Shown one piece after another: positions 53,685-62,988 of a stretch of DNA of 64,000 nt (within the stretch, counting starts at the first letter, position 1; every line of letters begins with the position of its first letter). Location of the stretch: assembly GCA_029582265.1 (NCBI GenBank), contig CM055826.1, forward strand, positions 36,464,127-36,528,126, in the 5' to 3' direction. The stretch is from Zoroaster sp. YZ-2022 (taxonomy: Eukaryota; Echinodermata; Asteroidea; Forcipulatida; Zoroasteridae). The position numbers and the translations under genes were made by a program. The notes beneath the pieces were generated by a model. The model was given only the letters and a program-made list of their open reading frames with translations. It ran no database searches and had not been told where the DNA came from.

Positions 53685-55275
53685 ATGTCCGATAGCAGCG
53701 AATATTGGGAAGATCACAGTATAGATGAGGAAGAGGAGTTTCATATAGGCACTTCTGAGGATAGTGATGTCAGCTCTAGCGATGAGGGGAGCTCCCCGGA
53801 GAGAGAAGGCGAAGGACGATGGACGAAGAACTCGGTGCGTGGCACTGAACCATACCGGTTCGAGCCACTTGCGGCACCTGCAGTTGACCAGCCGGTGACG
53901 GTGATCGTCAGGCCGAAGACGACGAACCAAATCCTGATGATAGACGGCTAAACACAGACTGGTAAGCCCACAAAATGATTCATGAATGAAATACTGAATG
54001 ATGCATCGTTTGATCAATTCGTTTCTGCTGTACAAAAATAGTTGTAGGCTATACTTGACAAAAACATGAACGAACATGATGGAGACCCAAGGTACATAAT
54101 GTAGTAGTACATGTACATGTGTACAATTGTACATGTGTACAATACATGTACAGTGGAAATTTGGGGTAATTACTATGTCTTGCGTTTTATGATTTGTTGG
54201 CAATATTAGCCAGTATTTATGAAGACATGATGGGAAAGTAATCACTGCTCAAAATTCAAATAAAATCATGATCTTTTACCATCATGCTTTAAGCATAATT
54301 GACATTTAGTCTTTCCCTTCAAATCAAAGGTTGTAGCCCCCTGCACAATAAAAATGTTTGATCTGCCCATGGAAAAATGTATTCCTTCGTGATGTACCTG
54401 TCCTTGATCAGTTCATGGGGATGTATTTCAAGATCAATTTTTAAGTAGTGCAACCCCAATGACAAAGTTACTAAAATTATATTTTCCAAACTTGTTTTTT
54501 TTGTAATAGGTGTTCGTGTGGACATTGTGTTCTTCAGCCTTTGCTCGCAAACTGTATATGTTGCAAAGAAGTTGAGAAGACAGAGAACATGATGCGGCAG
54601 CTGGACATCAACGTGGATGATCCCAACCAGTGCCTTACCATCCATGATTGGTTTGATGCGATCTGCCTCCACCCAGGAGTGCTTGCAACAGCGTATCTTC
54701 AGTACAGAGCATACTATGGCAGAGATGCAGTTGAAGGAACGCTTGACCAGTAAGTGATTTGAGTGTTGACTGAATGTACAAAGCCAATGTACCATCAATT
54801 TCAATTAATATTTTAGAGCAATGTCAGTTTTGAATGATCTGCATATCAAGCAGATTACTTTTGATTGACCAGAATGAGCACCGGTGTTTACTTCAGAGTA
54901 ACCGCACACAACTGAATATGACCTTGGTTGACCCACGTGCATCTATATTTTATTGTACATGCATTACATGTATGTAATTGTTTACTTTTGGTATGGTTAT
55001 AGTTTTATAGCATTTCAGTTTCACATGGTGTTAACATAAACAATATCGATACTCCACCATGCAAATCTTATGTTTATAATTTTGTCTGATTTTTTGTTTT
55101 GTTTTACAGAAAATATCGCCATGTTGCATATCGGCAAGTGGTGAGGTGGTGTTGGGGTTATCTTGGCCGTTTCAACCGGGTGCCACTGCCATCATGTGTA
55201 ATGGACGTAATCCGCAGGACGTTCTCAAACCCTGATGGACAGTACAAAGGATTTTCGTATCCACCACTGGATTAG
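53685..55275 (+). CDS. P2X7-C-terminal-like domain protein, three exons
   Basis: Exons 53685-53961, 54510-54749 and 55110-55275 have consensus junctions (TG|GTAAGC; TTTGTAATAG|G; CCA|GTAAGT; GTTTTACAG|A) and matching phases. Exon 1 begins MSDSSEYWEDHSIDEEEEFH and is acidic and Ser-rich, ending RRLNTDW. Exon 2 reads CSCGHCVLQPLLANCICC, then a helical part to TAYLQYRAYYG. Exon 3 has YRHVAYRQVVRWCWGYLGR, LPSCVMDVIRRTF and GQYKGFSYPP. This is the cysteine-rich C-terminal cytosolic domain known from P2X7 receptors, which binds zinc (family knowledge). Many invertebrates have stand-alone versions, as here: no channel or membrane segment is seen. One base seems missing near 53889 (PAV|D then GDGDRQAEDDEPNPDD in the next frame). 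Adding one restores 227 codons, so it is either a sequence error or a recent null allele. Function of stand-alone forms is not known. Confidence 0.75.
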
Positions 55276-55453
55276 GCCGATTTGCTTTGTTTTATTTTTT
55301 AAATTGGTAATATTCTTCCCTAGTTATAATGATCTGGAGGGAGTTACAAATTATTTTGTGCGTTCATAAACCATGATCAATGGCAGAATCAATTACGTGT
55401 GTATTTCATTTTGTGTCTTTTCGGAGAAGTTGATTAATTTAGCACTAATGTGA

Positions 55454-55459
55454 AATAAA
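55454..55459 (+). terminator. Polyadenylation signal AATAAA
   Basis: AATAAA lies 179 bp after the stop codon of the P2X7-like gene and is followed within 30 bp by a GT-rich TTGTTTTATGTTG stretch. Confidence 0.5.
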
Positions 55460-56156
55460 CTTGTTTTATGTTGCCAACAATACACTATGGTAAAAACATT
55501 ACAAATTCGGTATGGCAGAAAGATGCCAAGAACTGAAAATTTTACAAGACCTTAGTACTTTCGAATAAATGACAAGACAAAATACATGTATGTATGTATT
55601 TGCAACCAACAATTGAGTTTATTTTTGAGGTTAAAATATCAAAATTTAAAAAGTTGCCTCTTGATGACGAAAACAACTTAATCAAAATCCTGTACATACT
55701 TGTTTGGAACTTGGCCATTGTTCTGTTAAACCGAACTGGAAATCCTTTGAAATTCGTTTCACACTTGCTGCTCTTTTCCCAGGAAAAAACTTACAATCAG
55801 CATAACTCTACTGCTGAGCAGGTTCAGATTTTCTTGGATTAAAGCTAATTCAATTAGGTTTTTTGGCTTTGCATCACAAAAGGGAGAAGTGTGACAAAGA
55901 CTAATATTGTAAATCTCATGTACTTCTGCCTATAAAACTTAAAACTTGTTCTGAGTGTACAGTGGCAATAAATTGTAAAATACAAGAATAGAATAACAAT
56001 AAATGTGTACAGGCCATGTCATTCTGTCTTCAATCAAATATTAATAAAAATATAAAAGACATGTATATAGCACCAAATCCATTTGAATAAAATGCTCCCA
56101 GGCCCTTTAAATATAATAAAATAACCTAAAGTAACAATAGCAAAGATTATAAAAGA
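55460..56156. other. No gene seen
   Basis: A plus frame of 82 codons (55594-55842) has no recognised domain. AT-rich. Confidence 0.35.
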
Positions 56157-56209
56157 TTAAATACATGGGAGCCAGATAAAGTGATAAAAACAGGCAAATA
56201 TCAGCAGGG

Positions 56210-56370
56210 CGGATCCAGGAATTTTGGCATGAAGGTGAAATCCTTTAGGTGTATTATTCACGAACTTCACCCATTCCTTTGATATCGCAGGATCGCGGAA
56301 ATTGAAAAAAATTAGTCTCTGGATTTTAATACTATTTCTAGTGCATCCACCAACAACACATGAAGTCGGC
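56210..56370 (-). pseudogene. THAP-type zinc-finger exon fragment
   Basis: The minus strand reads LPTSCVVGGCTRNSIKIQ, then RLIFFNFRDP, SKEWVKFVNN and KGFHLHAK. THAP domains begin M-P-x-x-C-x(2-4)-C, then an F-x-F/P block, a conserved Trp and later CSxHF. The first three are here; the last lies beyond, perhaps in a missing exon. The expected ATG is CTG. THAP domains occur in host DNA-binding proteins and in P-element-type transposases; this piece cannot tell which. Broken start plus missing C-H half suggests a remnant. Confidence 0.5.
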
Positions 56371-56761
56371 AGTATATAACTGTTACACAACAACGTCGAA
56401 AAAAAACTTCATGCCTCTGCTGACGCATGAAAACGCATGTATAATATACACGGAAGTAACATGGCGTCTTCTGTTTACTCTCGGGTGCTCATGGGTTATA
56501 CGTCATCCCTTTTCGCTGGTTTACAAGTCCGCTGGTACTATATCGTGGATTTCATAGTGGATTTTCAATGGGTCTTTGTCGGGAACCAGTGCAGGGCGGG
56601 AAATTTCAAAAATCGAAGAAGCGGGGTCTAATTTTTTCGGTCAAATTGCAACAAAATTATAAAGAGAAAAACATGACCACAACAATAAATTGTTACCTGA
56701 ACACAACATAAACAAGGTTCGATAGTCAATTTAATGTGAGAGTTCTCGTTGTAGTCCATCT
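56371..56761. other. No further gene seen
   Basis: CpG is slightly raised and CACGGAAGTAACATGGCGTC at about 56447 resembles a promoter-type ETS/YY1 context (GGAAGT, AAnATGGCG) of housekeeping genes. No confirmed coding exon follows on +. Confidence 0.3.
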
Positions 56762-56977
56762 TTAAAAGGACACTGTCGGTGCAATCAGAGCAGACATTCA
56801 ACAGGGCATGGAATTAGTGTCCTAGTTTAAGATGAACACAGTGACTGAAAAATTACTGGCTCATTTATGCAGCAGCAACGATAATACATACATGTATGTG
56901 GGGTATTATGGCAGTTACTGAGTTGATCTGAAACTAGATTCCATGCCCTGTTGATCGTGACAACAATGTCCCTTTAA
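56762..56977. mobile_element. TTAAAGGGACA MITE, copy 6
   Basis: TTAAAAGGACACTGTCGG to AATGTCCCTTTAA. The interior keeps AACAGGGCATGGAATTAG and ATTCCATGCCCTGTTGATCG. A right-end fragment of the same family follows at about 57100-57151 (CCGTTGATCATG...ATTGTCCCTTTAA). Confidence 0.75.
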
Positions 56978-57151
56978 AGAAATTAAACAAATTGTTAAAA
57001 AGTAATGATATTGTTCAGTGGTCAGGTTACCAATATTCAATATGAAGATATTCTGTTTTTGTTTATTTATAATCGGATGTAGATTTGATCCAACTTGGTC
57101 CTAGCACTCCAATCCCATGTCCCGTTGATCATGATGATATTGTCCCTTTAA

Positions 57152-58636
57152 CATATTAGATCTATGAACCCCACTCCCATACATCATGACAGTGAGCAGA
57201 TCTTCTGGTTAACCCTGCTATACAATGTAGATGTAAATATGAAAGGTGCATGCACCTCAACCACATTCAAATGACCCGTATATACATCGTACTTGTGTGT
57301 TGTTTGCCAATCCCAATATATTCCTAGTATGTATGTACGTGTAGCTATTCTAACGAGTCCTTGCTGCACCAGTGTATGTATGCTTGTTATACATGCCTGA
57401 CTTCCCATACCAATTCAGTGGAATATCCGTTCTTGTTGTAATTATTCCATATCCTCTTGGGCAGCTTGTCACTGTAAGCGTCTTGAGCTAGTTCTTCTCA
57501 TCGTCGCTGTATGTGGGCTGTATTCAACTGCATGGGTTGTTGTGATACATACTACCATAAAACAAGTTCGTAGCCGGTTTTTATTAAATGTACACCATGC
57601 ATGAAGAAGGAATCCTAATGTGATTCTATCGATTTAAAAGTGCACTTTCGAATGAGGGGGTGGGGGAATAGAACATTACATTATCCAAATTAAGGCTGCG
57701 CCGGGTATCTGACTACCCGGATACCCGGATACCCGGATACCCAACCAAAAATGCCATTACCCAGTTCCAGTTTTCGGTTCCAGTCACCCGTAAATGACTT
57801 TTTAAAATTATTAATGCTTCATTTTTAAAAATATATATATATTTTTTTTATAATACCCATGTTTGTCCTGAGAAAACCAGATGCATGTACACATCCAACC
57901 TATCATTGCCAGTTTCCCAAATTGTCACAATCTTTGAGGACGCTAGTAAATTTCCCTTAAGGATCAAAAACCTTAAATATTTATGTATTTAAGAATGCAT
58001 AGTGTCAGTAACGTTGGCAAAACTGCTTTTCTCAACATTAGTTAATAGAGGCTGGTATTTATTTTTGTGATGGACAGTACTGAATTTAGGACTCTGTAAT
58101 ACATGTACATGTACATTGTAATCTGATTTAAATTTGAACTAAAAGTTATTGTAAATCTTTTTACTATTCTTAAAAATGACAGACAATTATTTTCCAGGAA
58201 GATTGGTACATGTATTTCTATTGAGCTTATGTACTAAATACATGTACAATGTTAGTTTTACATTATACATACATACAGGTAATTTGAAATTTTGATTTTT
58301 TGAATGACCAATTAAGATTTCACTTTTTCTTAAAAATGACGGCACCTCAGATAAAACTGTTTGCAGGGAAGATTTACACTTGTACGTTTGCACTGCAAAC
58401 CAACTGACGACTTAATTGTATAACAAAGGGAACAATAGGTTCTCGGTCGCCGGTTGTTTGTTTTCGGAAAGACGTTATGTACAAAACCAATGGAGATTGC
58501 TTCAAAAAGTTACTCGAAACACAATGGGACCAGTAGAAGGGAACAATAGAGGTCATCAGTTGTCTTGCAAAGCACGACAGGCTGCTCCAAGAAAGTTTTA
58601 TATTCTAATGGGACAATTTGGTTCTTGGAAATAACC
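57152..58636. repeat. No gene; GGATACCC repeat at 57.7 kb
   Basis: At 57700-57745 CCGGATACCC is repeated three times, within the inverted relative of 140-212. A degraded 81-bp satellite word (AACGTTGGCAAAACTGCTTT) is at about 58010. The other ORFs have no motif. Confidence 0.4.
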
Positions 58637-58927
58637 AGTACCCTCCTATGCCTGCAAGGGTCAAAATGTTAATATACTTGCCAAGGTATGTAGTGCACTG
58701 TCAAACCTTACGTGTAGTAAGTACATTTACAGGTCAAAATAAGTCACCCATTTTTGACTGGTAAATAGCATTGTCTTGTATCGTTCAGGGTGGTCAAAAT
58801 GACAGTAAAAACCAGTCATAAATACCCCTGTGTTGCACATTTGAGTCAACAGTCAAAACAGGCAGTTGACTGGTTTTGACTACTATAGCTACTGGCCACT
58901 AAAGTTCAGCAAAAGTAGGAGAGTTAA
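58637..58927. mobile_element. TTAA/CCCTCCTAC MITE, inverted copy
   Basis: TACCCTCCTATGCCTGCAAG to AAAGTAGGAGAGTTAA. The interior GGTCAAAATGACAGTAAAAA and CAACAGTCAAAACAGGCAGT is the complement of the 49912 copy. Confidence 0.7.
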
Positions 58928-59273
58928 ATGGGGTGCCTTGGCTGAGCGGTTTAGTGCATCAGACTTGTGTTCTGATAGCCGGGTCATCAGAATGTGGGTT
59001 GGAATCCTGAGCAAGACATTTAACGTGCTTCTCTTCACCCAGGAGTATAAATGGGGATCTGTGAGGGCAGAGATGGTAATTGTGTTTGATTAAGGTCGTT
59101 GTGCTACACATTTGGCAGCATGGGCTGCATACTCCCCAGGGAGTTGAGATGGTTCTAGGAATGATATAACTGGCCCGATGACGGGCAATAATGTTCATGC
59201 ACCATGAGCGTCAAACTTGGCAGATACCGGCGCAATATAAGTGTCCACTGTTATTATTAATTATTATTAAATG
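58928..59273 (+). repeat. tRNA-derived SINE, diverged
   Basis: A box CTTGGCTGAGCGGTT, an altered B box GGGTTGGAATCC, CTGAGCAAGACATTTAAC, CTCCCCAGGGAGTTGAGATG and a tail CACCATGAGCGTC with GGCGCAATATAAG and (ATT)n. Same family as 19886 but older. Confidence 0.7.
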
Positions 59274-59320
59274 GATATTATTTGATAGTTGTTGCCTTGT
59301 GTTTGTCATTTATCTGTACA

Positions 59321-59462
59321 GGATTCATCTGCTACTAGCTCTTGACAACCACTCATGTTCATGTAGTCCCAACGCTTTTTCGTCACTGTGAAGCATGAGT
59401 GCGGGGGGCGCTATGAATAATCAGAATCCTCGTCGACGGAAGAGGCCTGAGAAGGGACCTGG
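59321..59462 (+). CDS. Probable 5' coding exon of an unknown gene
   Basis: An acceptor-like TTGTCATTTATCTGTACAG ends at 59320 and a consensus donor GG|GTAAGT starts at 59463. The ATG at 59395 opens MSAGGAMNNQNPRRRKRPEK then GPG, a basic low-complexity start typical of nuclear proteins. An in-frame stop (TGA, about 59389) precedes the ATG, so 59321-59394 would be 5' UTR. I cannot name the protein. The rest must lie downstream, and no later exon is recognised. The donor region is repeated downstream several times. Confidence rests on the start plus donor. Confidence 0.4.
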
Positions 59463-59538
59463 GTAAGTCTAATATTTGAGCACTTACATGTACATTCAAG
59501 GGACCTGGTTACATTTAAGTTAAGGGACCTGGGTAAGT

Positions 59539-59773
59539 TTAACCCTTACCACCCCATATCTTGGAAAAATTCAGCACTGTTGGAAACTGGTACTTTCACC
59601 TCTTACAATGGGACAAAAATACTACGTGGAAAGAAGTACAGTACAGGCCATAAGTGCTGAATATGAAAGATCAACCAAAATGCATGGTGCATTTTAAAGA
59701 TAATGACATGTTTCCAAAAGTACACTGATGGATTTTGGAGGATTCAGGAAGGTTCCTAGGGGGTTAGGTTTAA
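59539..59773. mobile_element. TTAA/CCCTTACC MITE, empty sister of 23275
   Basis: TTAACCCTTACCACCCC at 59539 and GGGGGTTAGGTTTAA ending 59773. Its interior is collinear with 23275-24140 but lacks the LINE tail and TTC run: CACCTCTTACAATGGG is continuous. Confidence 0.75.
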
Positions 59774-59966
59774 GGGACAGTATCGTCACGATCAGAGCAG
59801 ACGTTCAACAGGGCATGGAATCAGTGTCCTATTTTAAGATGAACACGGTGACTGAAAATTACTGGCTCATTTATGCAGCAGCAATGGTTATATGACCTTA
59901 TCATGTGGGGTATTATTTTCAGTCACTGAAAACTAGCACTCTGATTCCATGCCCTGTTGATCAAAT
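59770..59966. mobile_element. TTAAAGGGACA-family MITE, copy 7, right-truncated
   Basis: It starts TTAAGGGACAGTATCGTCAC on the same TTAA that closes the preceding MITE, and runs to CATGCCCTGTTGATC, losing the last 25 bp. Confidence 0.75.
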
Positions 59967-60175
59967 GTTTGAACATTTATTGAGAAGGGATCTGGGGAAC
60001 ATTTGAACACTTGCTTAGAAGGGACCTTGATGTAAGTCTAATGTTGTAACATTTATTGAGAAGGGACCCTGTTACATGTAAGTCTAATATTTGTTCACAC
60101 TGAAGCAATTTATTTATAATTGTTTTCATTATTATTATTTTTAATGTACAATGTACTAATAGTTTAAATAAGGGT

Positions 60176-60392
60176 GTTCATAAATGCCCAAGACCAAGCA
60201 TCAACATTTTTTTTTTTTGTCACTTACGCAGCACTTAACACTTTTTAAAATCACTTACCACCTGAAAAATCCACTTACCTCCGGTAAGTGGATAAGTGGA
60301 AATTTCAAGGCTTGCCTAAGACAAAGACAATCTGGTTGGATAAAACATGATCAAATGGGGTTCAATAATGGTCGTTAAAGACCAGATACATA
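60176..60392. mobile_element. TTCATAAATGCCCA MITE, partial
   Basis: GTTCATAAATGCCCAAGACC at the left and AAAGACAATCTGGTTGGATA later match the 39569 and 61788 copies. The Tc1 element interrupts the region at TA 60391. Confidence 0.5.
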
Positions 60393-61738
60393 CACTGGCG
60401 TGCAAACGTTTTATCGCACCCACACGGCCAATTTTCTTTCATAAATTTTTCATGGAAATAAACTAATAAATCATTAAACATGCATACCTGTGCCTTGTGT
60501 CATTATTTTAATCAGTTTGTCATATTTTTAATAACACCGATCAGTTGAATATGTCATTAACGAGGTGAGTTTCGCAACGTGTTTTTCGTCTGTATAAAAT
60601 CGCCATCTTGAATGACCTCATTACGTATTCATGAGCTCATGAATAAATTAAGTATGGCATTTAAACCAATGACAACAGGGATCGCGCTTCAGGAAACCCA
60701 TTTTCACTCATATTTAAAGGATGTTATCGATGAACCAATCACAAAAATTGAAAGAGGACAGGTCAGGGTTTGTTTCTAAGGGCTCTAATTTGCATATGAA
60801 AGTGTTCACTTCCACAAAGCATCGTCACAATGGCAAACAAAACTCCACTCACCGACCACGAAAAAGGGATGTTGGAAGCGTTGCATCAGGAGGGGCATTC
60901 TGCCCGGGAGATAGGAAGGAGATTGGGTATCAGCGACTTCGCGTTACGATATTATCTCCGAAAATTGGAGGAGTTTGGTTAAATGGAGTCAAGGCTGAGT
61001 TCTGGCAGGCCAAGGGCCACAACGGAGCGTGAGGATCGCCACCTTGTGATGACGTCAAGACGTAATCGGTTTGCAACTGCATCCGAACTGGCAATCGACC
61101 TGGCCAACACTTTAGGGGTCGAGGTTCATCGGAGCACCGTCTCCATCCAGGAGACTGAGTGACGCCGGTCTTCATGGCAGGGTTGCCAGGCACAAGCCCC
61201 GCCTCACAGCCGACCACAAACGCCGGAGATTAGCCTGGGCTCGGGAACATCTGACCTGGACACCCGCGGACTGGCAACGCGAGGAACGACCCAGAAACAA
61301 GGACCATTTGTTTGAGATTCTCAAAGCGGATTTGGGAAGGAATGGACCGCCAGACCATCGACAATCTTCTTGGTTCAATGCCAAGAAGATGCCAGGCTGT
61401 GATCGACGCCAGGGGAGCCTTTACACGTTACTAAACTGATCCTGATTTCCGTGTTTACAGTGGACCATGGGCGCCGCCATCTTGGATTTAGCGATAATGT
61501 TATGTTAATGAGGAGAATCACCATTACTTTAACGCATACGGAACAGTGTGACTCTGACTTTCGTCGTGTTTTTCAAGTTTATCAATAAAAAAAGGTTCAT
61601 TTGAGATGAATTTATTGAAAGAAAGATAGTTACTCTGACACAGGTATGATTTTTATTACAAGTTTTTATTCATTTACACTGGAAAAAATTTAAAACAAAT
61701 CACGCACGTAGGTGCGATAAGACTTTTGCACGCCAGTG
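60393..61738 (+). mobile_element. Tc1/mariner element, disabled
   Basis: CACTGGCGTGCAAACG at 60393 and CTTTTGCACGCCAGTG ending 61738 are inverted, with GGTGCGATAAGAC facing GTTTTATCGCACC further in. TA flanks both sides (60391-60392, 61739-61740), the Tc1/mariner target. Length 1346 bp. Contains a deleted transposase gene. Confidence 0.85.
60830..61434 (+). pseudogene. Tc1-like transposase, catalytic core deleted
   Basis: The start MANKTPLTDHEKGMLEALHQ, then EGHSAREIGRRLGIS and RYYLRKL, is the paired-like helix-turn-helix of Tc1 transposases. After a frame change, LSSGRPRATTEREDRHLV, RRNRFATASELA and VHRSTVS follow, then LHGRVARHKPRLTADHKRRR and LAWAREHLTWTPADWQR. The DDE part that should come next (usual DESRF/VW blocks) is gone. 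The sequence jumps to RIWEGMDRQTIDNLLGSMPR and RCQAVIDARGAF up to the stop. Several frames are needed, so it is also frameshifted near 60982 and 61160. The N-terminal DNA-binding part was about 120 residues. Dead copy, but ends are intact, so it could have been moved by a relative. Confidence 0.85.
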
Positions 61739-61787
61739 TACATGTATGCCTGCAGATGCATTATCAGCGATAATAACCAATAAAAAC

Positions 61788-62112
61788 CATTCATAAATGC
61801 CCAAGACAGTTTAGACAATCTGATTGGACAAAATGTAATCATGTGGGGGTGTATTAACAGATGATGTAGACTGGCTTATCAAAATCAGAGCAGTGCGTAT
61901 GTGCCAGCTGTTCACCAGCTGTTTTGTGCGACGCGGATTTCAACCAATCAGAGTGAGTAAGATAGGCATCATGTGCCTGAATCATGTAATTTGGAAGTGT
62001 TTCGTGTGTCCCCCAAAACGTGAATTTGCCAAATTTTATTTGGCTTTATTCAACAAAAATTACATTTTGTTACATTTTGAAAACAAAATGAATATGGGCA
62101 TTTATGAATGGC
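61788..62112. mobile_element. TIR MITE, CCATTCATAAATGCCCA, copy 2
   Basis: CCATTCATAAATGCCCA at the left faces TGGGCATTTATGAATGG at the right, an exact 17-bp inverted pair. The interior matches 39569-39892. The 122-codon frame over it is a by-product. Confidence 0.8.
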
Positions 62113-62192
62113 TGTTAATAATAGGATTTGCTAGGCAGAAATTAAGTATGTTGTTTTCATTAACACATGAAGAAGTGGTGAATATAACTGAC

Positions 62193-62797
62193 AGTACAAA
62201 ACATACTGTACCTCATAAAATCTGTGGAATGAACATTCCAGGAGTATATTGCTGGCTATAACCTTCTCCTAACCCTTATTATTTTCTTTAATAACCCTTT
62301 TTAATAATTTCTATTTATTTTTCTTGTTTTATTTTTATTTGACATTAATCCACTTTTACATAGATCCACAAAACAAAATATTATCATTTTCATCATATTT
62401 TTTTTTTTTTTTAATTTTTTTTTTTTAATTTTTTTTTAATTTTTTAAATTTATTTTATTTTTTTAAATTAAACCTTAGAATACACAACCCTTTTACCCTT
62501 CTTAATCAGATTTTACAACTTATAATAATAAATCATACAACAACCGACTATTTTTTTTTGTATAATTTTTCTTCCTTTCGTGCCGAGTTTGACAAAGTCT
62601 GAATCTTTATAATCAGTCGTCACTCTCATTCTATGCACTTCTTGGAATAGTTTTAATCCATTTGTCCACGGTGATAGAATTAACATTTTTGCATATCGTG
62701 AGATATGTTTAGGGCTAAATAAACCTTATGTTTATTTATAATCAAAACAAAACATACTGTACCTCATAAAACTTGTGGAATGAACATTCCAGGAGTC
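62193..62797. repeat. 50-bp direct repeat flanking a T-rich stretch
   Basis: AAACATACTGTACCTCATAA followed by GTGGAATGAACATTCCAGGA occurs at about 62198 and 62752. Between lies a low-complexity T/A stretch (62398-62470). The inner TGGAATGAACATTCCA is itself palindromic. Confidence 0.7.
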
Positions 62798-62988
62798 AAT
62801 TTCACAGAGCTGCTTAGCAAATAAAATTGCTTACCAGAAAAATTTGCTTAGCAGATTTCATTGGTTACCGGCCAAACTTTCATAGAAAATGTATGCATTT
62901 TGGCTGGTAGTCTGGGTTTGTTGCTTAGCAAAGATATTTGCTTAGCAAAATTCACTGCTTCGCAGCTCTCTACGAAATTGGCCCCAAG
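62795..62988. mobile_element. TIR MITE, CAATTTC..AGAGCTGC ends
   Basis: GTCAATTTCACAGAGCTGC then TTAGCAAA faces TTTGCTTAGCAAAATTCACT, GCAGCTCT and GAAATTGGCC. GCTTAGCA occurs six times inside in both orientations. About 195 bp. Confidence 0.65.

Larger units (their letters stand above)
59463..60175. repeat. Repeated donor-like GGGACCTGGGTAAGT units with MITE insertions
   Basis: AAGGGACCTGGGTAAGTCTA at the exon end recurs as TAAGGGACCTGGGTAAGTTT (about 59523), GAGAAGGGATCTGGGGAACA (59982), AGAAGGGACCTTGATGTAAG (60022) and GAGAAGGGACCCTGTTACAT then GTAAGTCTAATATTTG (60058). Two MITEs interrupt the series. Confidence 0.6.

Noticed and set aside
53664..54245. 193-codon minus-strand frame
   Set aside because: It is antisense to exon 1 and intron 1 of the P2X7-like gene; the splice and domain evidence favours the plus strand.
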